DNA from: Bimuria novae-zelandiae CBS 107.79
Lineage: Eukaryota > Ascomycota > Dothideomycetes > Pleosporales > Didymosphaeriaceae
Reading direction: 5' to 3'
Assembly: GCA_010015655.1 (NCBI GenBank)
Contig: ML976704.1
Coordinates: forward strand, 6,942-58,503
Length of the DNA: 51,562 nucleotides
Below are positions 31,871 through 42,129 of the stretch, piece by piece (within the stretch, counting starts at the first letter, position 1; each line of letters begins with the position of its first letter). Made by a program: the position numbers and the translations under genes. A model generated the notes under the pieces. The model made no database searches. It saw nothing but the letters and a program-made list of their open reading frames with translations, and was not told the origin of the DNA.

Positions 31871-34001
31871 CCGTGTCTTGGCACTCAACGCGCGCAGTCA
31901 GTCAACGCGCGCGCGCGCGATACAACACCAAACTTTGCACCTACACCACTACACCAATATGGATCCAATTGACGCCGCATTACAAGCAATCGAATCGCTA
32001 GAACCAGGAGAACATTTTACGTATACAGAAATCGCAAAAAGATTTAGTGTTGTGCGCTCTACATTGACCCGGCGGCACCAACGCGCATCACAAGCGCGTC
32101 AAGTTGCCGACAAGAATCGCAGAAATCTCCACCCAAACCAAGAGAGAGAGCTCATACAATACATACACCAACTGACTGAGCGTGGGCTACCTCCTACACG
32201 CCATATGATGAGAAATTTCGCGTCAAATATTGCTCACAAGGAGGTCTCAATGAGCTGGGTCAGTCGCTTTGTGCAGCGCTACCAAGAGGACCTCATATCG
32301 CGCTGGTCAACAGGGCTTGATACCAATCGCCACAACGCTGATACAAAGGGCAAATATGAGCTCTACTTTCAACTTTTGTACGACAGAATCAACAAATACG
32401 GCATACAACCTGAACAAACGTACAATATGGATGAGAAAGGCTTTCTCCTTGGGATCACTGGGCGCACCAAACGGATCTTCAGCAGGGCTCTATTTGAGAG
32501 CAAACAAGTACAGCAAAGTATACAGGACGGGTCGCGCGAGTGGATATCAGTATTGGCATGTATTTGCGCCGACGGCTCTCTCGTTGCGCCAGCCCTCATT
32601 TATCAGTCTGATAATGAGAACCTACAATCAAGCTGGGTAGAAGAAATTGACGAGAATCACGGCATATTTATCACGTCAACAACCTCTGGGTGGTCAAACA
32701 ATCAGGTTGGCGTTGGCTGGCTCGAGCAGGTGTTCGATCGCTGTACCACACAAAAAGCGCGACGACAATATCGGTTATTGATACTTGACGGCCATGGATC
32801 TCACGTTACTATGGATTTTATCAACTACTGCGACCAGAACAAGATTCTCCTTGCGGTATTTCCTCCTCACGCTACCCACACGTTGCAGCCTCTCGACGTT
32901 TGTATTTTCAAGTCTCTCTCTACAGCGTACACCAACGAGTTGGCGGCATACTTGCTCAGGTGCCAGGGACTATCAACAGTGGCAAAAAGAGACTTCTTCC
33001 CTCTCTTCTGGAAGGCCTGGGCCAGTTGTACTACTCCGCAATTGATTGTAAAGGCTTTTACGTGTACAGGGATTTGGCCGCAAGACCCGACTCATATACT
33101 CGAAAGGTTCAACAATCAGCCTCCACCAAGGCACTCGTCGCGAGAGAGCTCTCTCTCAGTACTCAGCGCGTCAGATTGGCGCAAAATTGAGAGACTACTA
33201 CGCTCCACCGTCAGCGATATCGCCGATAGAGCAGCGCGCACGCTCAGCTCTACTATACACTCAATTTCCGTACAAAATCAACTGCTTAAGGATGAGAACA
33301 AAGGCCTACGAGAGGCCCTCGCCAATCAGAAACGTCGCAAAACCAAGGGCAAGGCGTTGCCCTTATTACAACCTGAGGAGTGGCATGGAGGAGCTGTTTT
33401 CTGATCGCCCGCCCGCGTACAGAGAGCTCGCGACGCTCTTGCTCAACAAGAGGCGGATAAACAAGAGGAGCTACTCCAAAAAGCACGCAAAAAGGAGATA
33501 CAGAGATCAAATAAGGAGCTCAAACAACGTTTGCAGGCAGAGAGGCGTATTGCGCGCGCGCAAGCTCAAGAGGCGCGCGCGAGGGAGAGAGCTGAGAAGG
33601 ACTCTCAAAAAGCTCTCCGCAAACAAGCTCGTATAGCCAAAAAGCGCCTCAAAAATCGTATTAAGCTTTCCCAAATAGGAAATTAGCGTACTTTTCTGTC
33701 AACTCCTCGAAAAACGCACAAAAACAAGCCTCCGCGTACGCCTCAGAGGGTTGTTGAAGTAGAGAGGGCGACGCCAACGCCCTCACAGCTCTCCTCGCGC
33801 AGTGGGCTAACAATCAAAACACCAACGCGATATTTGTAAATACTACAAGCTGGCCATATTCAATATACTCAGTCGCACTCAACACCAAAAAATCCTGCAA
33901 TAAAAACCATTGTAGAGAGCTCTATACTATATTTTGTTGGCGGCGCGGAGATGCGGAGGGCGCGCGTTAACTGACTGCGCGCATTGACTGCCAAGGAACG
34001 G
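31871..34001 (+). mobile_element. pogo/Fot1-type DNA transposon (pogo-3), lightly mutated
   Basis: Ends are inverted repeats of ~43 bp with a few mismatches (left CCGTGTCTTGGCACTCAACG, right ...TGACTGCCAAGGAACGG). Both abut TA (31869-31870, 34002-34003). The length is 2131 bp. Terminal sequence and transposase match pogo B. Nearly unmutated, with cryptic GC-rich (GC)n near the left end. Confidence 0.9.
31959..33839 (+). pseudogene. pogo-3 transposase, nearly intact, two in-frame stops near the C-terminus
   Basis: DDE transposase that cuts and pastes the element. From MDPIDAALQAIESLEPGEHF at 31959 (preferred over the upstream in-frame ATG 31782, which lies outside the element), 481 clean codons follow. 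Domains: helix-turn-helix ~15-50, a CENP-B/HTH region ~65-140, and DDE core with NMDEKGFLLG (~155), LILDGHGSHVTMDF (~275) and LQPLDVCIFKSL (~310). A basic coiled coil begins at about 440. The first stop is TGA at 33402-33404 after GGAVF; the same frame continues SPARVQRARDAL... to TAG 33684-33686, then on to ATPTPSQLSSRSG and TAA 33837-33839. Pogo B has the same length (624 against 627 codons) and matching C-terminus without stops there, so both are premature. The catalytic triad is present. It may still make a 481-aa protein. Confidence 0.88.
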
Positions 34002-34173
34002 TACCGGTATCGGTGGTTTCGTAAAATCCCGCTACACATGTGATCTGGGCGCTTGTTAGGTAATCGCTTCCTGCGCGTCATTTGACCCCACCTATTTTTC
34101 TATATAATCAGATGCCGTACATAAATTCATTCCCCTAAACAATACCTTGCTATTATCCTTAAGGGTTATCGTG

Positions 34174-36036
34174 ATGCCAGCCAAAAGTCGTAAACGTAAG
34201 AGTACTTAGGTATTTAAGGGGGGTAAGAATCTACTCTAGGCGACGCGGGCAGCTAAAACGTCGCGTATAATAAAGTTACCTTATAAAAAAACTTTTAAAA
34301 AAGCAAAGGCTAGGGCACCTTTATAAGAGATAGTAAATAAAGCTAATTATATAACTACTACTAAAGTAGCTAAGACAGAGTAACTTAAGGATAAGGACGT
34401 TAAGGAGTAAGAGATATACCTAGAGGATAGCTTATTATTAGTCTAGCTAAGTCCTTTTATATAATAATTAGATAAGGAGCTTGCTAAGGTAATTAATAAA
34501 ACTTATATAAGGTGTTGCTATAGAGCGTACTGTAATAATAAGATAGTTAATAGCGTAGAGAATAGTAATTACAAGCAACTACTTAGTAGTCTAATAGTAG
34601 GCAAGGTTTAGAGATAGGCTAATAGCGTCGTTATAGAGATAAGCACCTAGGAGAAAGTCTCTATTAAAAGCCTTACTATTATTATATATTTAAGTTAAAC
34701 TTTAGTAAAGAATTGCATGGTAAACGCTCTTAAACGCGGGGAGAGTCATCTACGTTTTACTAACGTAAAAACTAGTATAGAAAAGTTACTATAATTAGCG
34801 CCCCTAGGGGCCACTACGTGCATGGATTTTAACTTAGTGCTACTACTAGAGTTACCTTAGGTGCCTGCTTTAAGTTAGTTACGCGTAGGTGGCCTATAAG
34901 GCTCTTAGATATAACTTACTACTACTAATCGCTAACTCGCTAAGCTGCCAAACGTCATGGCAATTAACTAGATAGGCAATAGGCTAGCCATCTAAATACG
35001 GGACGCGTGGAGGTGCCAGGACACTATGTGCTCGAACTACGCCCATGTGTGCTACTTTTAGCGTACTAAATCGTTGCTGGTGCGATTCTCCGATTATATG
35101 CCCGTCGAGGGTAATATAGTCGCCATATAGGCCCGCGAGGTGTCGCTGCAAAGGTGTACAGTTGCAGAGCCGTTAGACAACGTTTCGTTAATAATAGCGA
35201 GATCTCGTGGGCAGGCTGGGCGACGACAGAGGAGGAGCGACTCTAATAGCAAGCCTATAATAAAAGATATGCTTAAATTACTAATCGCGTCTGCGGCAAG
35301 TTAATTAGCATAAAGTTAGTTATCTTAAAAATTACCTGCCTGGCAGCGAGAACCTAATTGCCTACTAGACAACTTACTAGTTTCGACGTAGGATCTATTA
35401 ACTTATAGTAACGTAGAGGAGCTCTACTATATAACACTGCTTTTCCTATAGAAGTGGCTCGACGAGGGTCCATGTTACGGACCAGAAGTCGACGGTGGGA
35501 CGACAGGCCTTATGACGACAACCAGGCCCCACCTCCAACTTACGTAATGTCCTAGGCTGTCCCAGGCGCCAAGACTATGGGATATTATGGGACCACGTGA
35601 CCTAGGGTCACGTGACGTCCCAGGAAATCCCATGGGATCCCACAAGGTTAGGATATGGGATACCATGGGACTCTATGGGACAAGGAGGATATATATACAG
35701 GATGGTTTCCTTTATACGCTCCTTGTAGTCAACTGAAATATCTTCTGTGCGAGTACCTTCTCCTATACAGACTGATAGTTATCTTATTCGCTATAAGATT
35801 GGATTGTTTAACCGCGCTTAATTGTCGCATCAACTCGTACCATTGAATAACCCGTGAGACGCCTCATTACCTTACCGCCCTAACCCGGATCGGACCAAGC
35901 GAGTGCACCTCATAACAGTCCACATAAAGATCGTAGAGATGTAAGAAAGGTCTTTACTATAATTAAGGATAATAAAATTAATATTAATATGCTTATAAAT
36001 CCCTCGGAGGCTGGCATGCTATATATCTTATTGTGA
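34174..36036 (+). pseudogene. Unrecognised accessory ORF of element D, interrupted by a solo LTR
   Basis: From MPAKSRKRKS at 34174 one frame runs to TGA 36034, excluding the solo LTR and one target copy (450 bp, a multiple of three). The ancestor had about 471 codons. All internal stops I read are TAG or TAA, as RIP makes from Trp and Gln codons. Visible parts: a Lys/Arg-rich N-terminus, a middle with WRCQDTMCSNYAHVCYF (Cys/His cluster), RTKSLLVRFSDYMPVEGNIVAI, and a C-terminal KWLDEGPHKDRRDVRKVFT... SEAGMLYILL. I do not recognise the family. The consistent frame argues it was a real protein of the element, perhaps a DNA-binding helper. Confidence 0.55.
35473..35917 (+). repeat. Solo LTR (445 bp), same family as Gypsy-2
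   Basis: Ends TGTTACGG and CATAACA, flanked by the 5-bp target duplication GTCCA (35468-35472, 35918-35922). It shows TATATATACAGG near 35690 as likely promoter box, and several palindromes (CACGTGACC-TAGGGTCACGTG at about 35600). It has almost no RIP changes although it sits in a RIP-decayed host, so it entered and recombined out after the host element decayed. Confidence 0.93.
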
Positions 36037-36051
36037 GATTTAATGGTATTC

Positions 36052-36256
36052 TGTCACTTTGAGATGGTGTGATCTTGATAGTTGATGAAGTTTATTGATT
36101 GAGTGATGGAGATTGGCCGTAGGCGAGGTCTCTAGTACGTGCCGACCTAACGCTAGCACTAACTAGGATAGTGTGCAGCTGGAGGTGCGCCAGCCTTATA
36201 TTCTCTACTGCACTATTAACAATAGTGCAGGATTACAAAGGCCTTGTAATCGGACA
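36052..36256 (-). repeat. Copia-type LTR copy (205 bp), minus strand
   Basis: On the minus strand it begins TGTCCGATTACAAGGCC and ends AAAGTGACA, the same ends and same length as the LTR at 46439-46643. About 15 further bases on the internal side (gatttaatggtattc) also match the Copia element. No target duplication was seen. Confidence 0.65.
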
Positions 36257-36829
36257 CTTATAGTAAGAGGTGTAGGAGCTACCGCCGCCTTTACTACTTA
36301 AACTTTAAGTATATACTATCTAATGGTAGCGTGGATTTAAAGGACTAACTCTAGAGCAAAAAGCTTAGTGCCTAAAGAACATAAAGAAGAAGAAAGAGCG
36401 TGTAGAGCGAGAGGAGCAAGAGGAGGACGAGGACAAGGAGAGCTTATTTATATAGTAAATATAAGAAGTTACTAAAGCTTTTAGCTAGGTTGCTAACGTT
36501 AATTTTATAGTTACTTATACTTTACGCTCTAGTTATATTATTAATCGCTCCTAGACAGGGCGCGTTATAAGTACTTTTGTTAGGGGATTTACGTTCTTTA
36601 TTTTGCTAATTTTAGCTTATAAAAATTAATTTTAAGGAATTTGCTGCCTAAATATACGTATATTATATTAACTTATTAACAGAATTATGTAGAACTACGA
36701 CGTAAGCAAATTAACGCTAGTAAATAATAAGTCTACACGGGCCACTATTATTAGGCTTAGTAATATTTATACTTAATAACAACGCGTTAATTACTTAAGT
36801 CCTCTATCTCTTATACACCTTACACCTGC
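36257..36829. other. RIP-decayed stretch in element D, coding trace on plus strand
   Basis: About 570 bases, AT-rich. One plus frame shows a charged run KERVEREEQEEDEDKESL near 36390-36450 followed by VANVNFIVTYTLRSSYIINRS with few breaks. No family recognised. It may be the end of an element D protein or another buried repeat. Confidence 0.3.
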
Positions 36830-37860
36830 TAGCCTAAGTAGCTAAAGTACTTTCTCGCCCGCTCGTTGTTATAGCAACCCTCCTATACACCTAGCTCTAA
36901 GAAATACGAGAAATCCTGAAAGATAGGCGCTTTCTAGAAGTTCTTTTTTATTTATAACTTTAACGCTTTAAAGCTCTGCTTAATTGGATTTATATTAGGT
37001 AAGTACGGCAGCAGGTACTTGAGTACTACCTTAGCGTCTATATAGAGTTATTAAATTTTAACTAATCAATAAATAGATACGTTATCTATTATAATTACTA
37101 AGCGTGGCCCTAGGTACGGCGTGCAATATAGTAGCACTTTACTAGCAAGGAACTCCTCTATTAACTCCGCCGTAATTACTCCCTAATAAATAAGATAATT
37201 AAGATACCTATTAACGTCTATAGCTAGTAATAAACTCTACCTCTCTAACCTCTGCGCTAAGTACGATACCTAAACTAGCGTGTTTACCTCTAACTAGGTA
37301 TATTTTTAATTACCTGTACGCTCGTTGCAAGCGCTCTTATTAATTACTATTACTATCTTCGCCTTATACGCTAGCTAGTAGCGAGCTCTAAACGCTCGAC
37401 GGAGGACTGCGTTACGCTTAGCTACCACTTTAGTTGCCGCTTTTTAACTCTACCTTATGCTGGCAAGAGTCTCCTATATAGTCGTCTGTAAGGCTTTTAC
37501 GTTGTACTTGTTATACAAGAAACTCTGCATCTTATCTAGGTAAGTATTTAGCTAGCCTAGCAGTAACTCTTTAAGCTTCTCGTAATAGTACTATAATAAT
37601 AACAGCGGCCTACCTTGCCGTACGCAGCTCGGCGGGTAAGGTTACCCCTAGTACTCTAGACTAAGTTAAATCTTCCTAATTATTATCCTAGCCACCTTTA
37701 TATCTCTCTAGATTTAGGTGTTGCTAACGTTATTATTTAATTAATTAATTACGGCCTGCAACACTATCGGCGATAACCTAGCTTTACTATAAGTCCCTAT
37801 TAAGGACTTTTAGATTCTTATAATACATTAAAAAGTTAATATTTAGCTAGTAAATCCGTG
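36830..37860 (-). pseudogene. DDE transposase of element D (fungal Tc1/IS630 group)
   Basis: Minus-strand blocks: KKAATKVVAKRNAVLRRAFRARYQLAYKAK is broken but followed by INKSACNERTGN (family DESAANERTG), LLAIDVNRYLNYLIYQGVITAELIEEFL, and LLYCTPYLGPRLVIIIDNVSIY (second catalytic Asp). The block LKYLLPYLPNINPIKQSFKALK follows, with the final catalytic Glu of NPIE read as Lys. N-terminal parts are in other frames, so at least one shift exists. Stops are TAG/TAA. Confidence 0.8.
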
Positions 37861-37939
37861 TTTTAAATAACGCGCGGGAATTGATTACTAATACGCGGGG
37901 CAGGTCACATGTGTAGCGGGATTTTACGAAATAATAATA

Positions 37940-40031
37940 ACGTGCCCGTGCGCAGCGCGCACGGATTCGTAGCGCGCACGCCAAAATACCATTTACTTAA
38001 TCTTAAGAATGAGGCTATACAACGCCACATAATAGCTTAATACTAATAAGACTATAGTGTTGCAGTAATTAGATGCTTACAATTAACTTATACTATCTAT
38101 ATTTTTACAGAAGGTTAACGTTGCGCCCTCGCGATATAACCTTTAGTAGAGTAGCTAATAGAGGAGATGTAACTACATCGCGAGCTCTATCCTCTATTAC
38201 TTATTTTTAACGCTTATTCTTAGAGGAAGACGCTTAAGAGGCTTTACGCTTACGTTATTAGGTTTATTAAATAGTTTTTTTTTAGTATTAAGCTTTAACT
38301 TTGCGTGCGCGTTTAGCTACTTTCTTAGCTTATTTAAGCTCCCTTATCTCCTTTAGCCTTTACTTCTCTACACGCTTTTCCTTAAGCTTAACTTAACGCT
38401 ATAGTTAAGCCTCCTTACGCTACTTCTTAGCCCGTGCTTTTTAAAATTTCCCCTCTATCTTATCTCGCTCTTATACTGCTTCTCTAGCTTAAGCCTCACG
38501 CGTCTTACAAGGAGACTAAAAAATAGCGCTACTATAATATTTCTAGCGCTATTAAAGGTTAAGAATTTTACTTTTCTTTTTATGCTTCTACTTGTGCTAA
38601 AGAGCCTCCGTTAAGCCCTTATTCTTATACTTTAAAAGCTTATTCTATATAAAGAGATAGTAAACGCTTAAACGCAGCTTTCTTACCTTATATTAATAGC
38701 TATTATTAATAATAACTTAGACTAACTAATTAAGCTTTCTCTAATTACTATTATAGAGCCCTAATAATAAGCTCCGCTTAGTTTCTAGCGTACTCGCGAA
38801 TCTCTTAAGGATAACGTTAGAATCTATTAGCTATATACTAGTAGCTTTAAACGCTTTTAATATAGTTAATTGCTTAAACGAGGCCTGCTAAGCTCTCTAA
38901 AATAGTAAGAAGAAGTCTCCTTTCTTAATTAGAATAAGGCCTTAAGCCTTATATAGATAGTTAGTAAGCTCGTTAGAGTAGGCTTAAGAAAGTAGCTTAA
39001 ACAGCGCTATATTAAGCGGCTAGAGCGTATAAGTTAAATAAGGAGAGAGGACTATTAGGAGTATCCTATAGTAATCGTAGTAGCTAATAAACTTTATCGT
39101 GAGATAAGATCTATAGCTATTAAGGATAAGTAATCTCTATCTACTTAATTATTACTTTATATAGCGATTAAACACCTGCTTAAGCCAGGCTAGCCCTACG
39201 TCATCGTTTAACCAGCCTGTTAGAGATAATAAGATAAACACTTTATATTCTCCTGCCTTAATATCCTGCACCTAGCTTAATCGTATAGCTCCTTTTATAG
39301 CTGCGTAAATAAGGCCTAGAGGCAGCGAGCTCCTATTAGCGTAGTAGCAGGCTAAGAGTGTTAGAAACTCGCGTAATCTATCTTAAAGAGAAGCTTAAAC
39401 CTCCTTCTTCTCCTATTAACGCCTGCTAAATATCCTCTTGCTTTTACCTATTAAGCTAATTAAGAAGCTCTTCTTATCTATATTATATATATCTTAAGCC
39501 TTAAGGTAATATTTAGTAATCTTTTAATGCAGGAGCTCGAAGTAAAAATAGTATTTTAACTTAGAATTAGCTAAGTAGCGCGTATAATCTATAGTAGTAG
39601 TCTACTTTAAGATAAGATAGATCTCGTGTTTATTAATAAAACAAGTAACCTAGCTCTCGCTAAGCTACTAATATACTACTTTAGAGGAGAAATTCCTAAT
39701 TATCTTCCTTATAAGAGGTAGGCCTTGCTTAGTAAGCTTAGTAATATACTATATAAGCTCTAGCTCTTAATGTGGCGCAAGAGATTATTTATTAGCTATA
39801 TAGTTAGCTTTTAAGCGTAAAACGCCTTAGTGTCTTTAGCTTAACGTACTTCTTAATACGTTATACTTATTAGTATATTACTAGTATATAATTTTATCTC
39901 TAAGCTCTTGCGATTCAATTACTACTAACGCTTTATTAATAGCTGCCATGCTAGTTGAGTTATAACGCGTTGAAGTTTGGGGGTGTTTCAGTGTTCTGGT
40001 GTTCGGCGTGCGCGCTGCGAATCCGTGCGCG
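37940..40031 (-). mobile_element. pogo-type DNA transposon E1, heavily RIP-decayed
   Basis: Left end ACGTGCCCGTGCGCAGCGCG after TA (37938-37939). The right end is the reverse complement of its inner part at 40005-40031 (GGCGTGCGCGCTGCGAATCC). The outermost ~15 bases of the right end are replaced by the start of element E2. The transposase is on the minus strand. Confidence 0.8.
38080..39949 (-). pseudogene. Transposase of pogo element E1
   Basis: Starts MAAINKALVVIESQELRDKII at 39949, continues LRSTLS-stop-RH as in the relatives, and then is a dense series of TAG/TAA codons to about 38080, where GRNVNLL matches the C-terminal GRNVKLPSRY of E2. The length fits the 623-codon transposase of E2. 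This is the most decayed pogo copy in the window. Confidence 0.75.
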
Positions 40032-42129
40032 TGATGCACGGATTCGCGTGATGCACACACAACACCATAGCAGCTCTACGAGAAATGAGGCTATAGAGCC
40101 ACGTATAGTAGCGAATATTGCGAGATTTTTTGGTGGCGTGCTCTATTGATGCTTGCGATCAACCTGCGCTACTAATATCTACTTGGAAGCTTAACGTTGC
40201 GGCCGCGCCGGGTAGTCTTGGTTGGAGCTGCTGATGCGGCACCTGAGGCGTCTGCAGTAACTACAGCGTCAACCACACGTTTCTGACGCTTATTGCTCTG
40301 TGTGGATGGCTGCGATGCCTTTCTCTTACCCTTTTAGGCAGATTGTAGAGCTTTTGCGGCGTCACAAGCCTTCCTTTCGCGGGCGCGCTCTGCTGCCTTC
40401 TCAGCCCTCTCCTTCTCCCTGGCTACCTTGGCTGCCTCCCGCGCCACACGCTTCTCCTCTGTAATTTTTTCCTTGCATAGCTTAGCTACCTTCCTTAACT
40501 TAGCTATCTTAGCTTTTTAAAGTCTCTGCTCCCTCTCCTCTTACTCCTTTACAGACTAACGTACACGCGCCTCCCTAACCTTCCTTAGTAACTAAAAAAC
40601 TACCCCTCTATAGTATTCTTAATATTACTAAAAGTTAAGAGGCTTACCCTTTTTCTTATACTTCTTCTTAACTAATAGCGCCTCCTTTAGCCCGTTAATT
40701 TTATAGCAAAGGAGCTTATTTTAAATAGAGATATAGTAGAGTAAGCAACTAAGCTTCTACGCGTCCTTACTACTCTAGTCCTCTATTATAGATCGTACAA
40801 GGCAATCTAGTTTACGCCAGTCAGATCTGCTAAGTACTAACGTAGAGCTCTCTCGCGATACCTGCTCACCTAGGGTGGTATTAGTGAACCTTTTAAGTAT
40901 AACCTCTAGATTAAATAGTAATATACTAGTCACTTTAAAAGACTTAAGTATCGTCTCCTCCTTAAAGGAGCTTATCTATGCCTTTTAGAAAAGGGGAAAG
41001 AAGTCGCCTTTCTTAATTAAGACTAGGCCTTAGCTCTTTTAGAGGTAGGTTATAAGCTTAGCTAAGTACGCTAATAAGAGAGGCTTAAAGAGTACTATAT
41101 TAAGTAGCTAGAGCGTATGCGTCGAATAAGGGGGAAGTATAGCTAGGAGGATCTTATTTCTATTATAGTAATTAATAAAATCTATAGTAACGTAAGATCT
41201 ATAGCTATTAAGAATAAGTAGCTAGTAAGATTATTAAGCTTTTGCCTTTATATAGCGATCAAACACCTGCTCAAGCCAGGCAAGACTAATATTATTATTT
41301 ATCTAGCCTAATGGCGATAAGGTGATGTGTACGCCATACTTTTCTGCCTTAATATCCTTAACCTAACTTAATTATATAGCCTTGTTAGTTGCCTAATAGA
41401 TAAGGCTTAGTAGCAAGGCTGCTCTATCCGCGCATACACATGCTAGGATAGTAATCCATTCACGAGACCTATTTTAGAGAGATACTCTAACCTCCTTCTT
41501 CTCCTACATCCGTCTGCTAAACACCCGTTTTAATCTACTAACAATACCAATCAAGCAGCCCTTTTTATCCATATTATACATGTAATAAGGCTTAATGTTA
41601 TATTCCTTAATTTTATCACGTAGGAAGTTAAAATATAGACTATATTTATTACCTAAGTTAGCGTTATAGTAATTACTATCTATACCAGCTGCCTATTAAG
41701 AGATTAGGTAGATACTATATTAGTTAATAAAGTAAGTAACCTAGCTCTTACTTACTAGTTCTTTAGTTATTATTAACGCGAAATTTCGTATTATTTCTCT
41801 TATAGGTAGTAAGTAACGCGCTGTGAGTCGCTCTATATATTTAACAAGCTCTACCTCTTGTTATAGAGTAAGCTTTTATTAGTTGGTGATCTTTGATGCG
41901 TGCGACTATGTAACTACGCGGTGCCGCCGCGATAGAGTTGAGCGCTCAACGCCATGCTCGTTAGCTATTTTCGTATAACAGAGTTCATCGCTGGGATCTA
42001 GCGAGTCTATCTCTGCAAGCGCATCGTCAATCGGAGCCATATTGGTGGAGTTGTGTGGTGTAGAAGTTTGACATGTTTTCGGGCCGAGCGTGCATCACGC
42101 GAATCCGTGCATCACGCGCACGGACACGT
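40020..42129 (-). mobile_element. pogo-type DNA transposon E2
   Basis: The right end ...CGCGCACGGACACGT abuts TA (42130-42131). Its inner repeat CCGTGCGCGTGATGCACGGA is found inverted at 40023 on. The left end shares the bases AATCCGTGCGCG with the right end of E1 and lacks its own ACGTGT and TA. Confidence 0.8.
40172..42040 (-). pseudogene. Transposase of pogo element E2
   Basis: A 623-codon frame starting MAPIDDALAEIDSLDPSDEL at 42040 with the helix-turn-helix segment IANEHGVERSTLSRRHR, ending GRNVKLPSRY and TAG at 40172. The ends (first ~45 codons and last ~110 codons, a basic coiled coil rich in AREKERAEKAAERA-like sequence) are clean; the middle, including the DDE core, is broken by many TAG/TAA codons. 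Closest relative here is B (C-terminus RGRIIRTLSRY). Confidence 0.82.

Larger units (their letters stand above)
34017..37931. mobile_element. Element D: Tc1/IS630-type DNA transposon with an accessory ORF
   Basis: Perfect 27-bp inverted repeats at 34017-34043 (TTTCGTAAAATCCCGCTACA) and 37905-37931. Inside are a plus-strand 470-codon ORF remnant, a nested solo LTR, a Copia-type LTR, and a minus-strand DDE transposase; the two genes are convergent. The interior is AT-rich with TAG/TAA stops. Target duplication is unclear: the only symmetrical TA lies inside the repeat. Confidence 0.78.
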
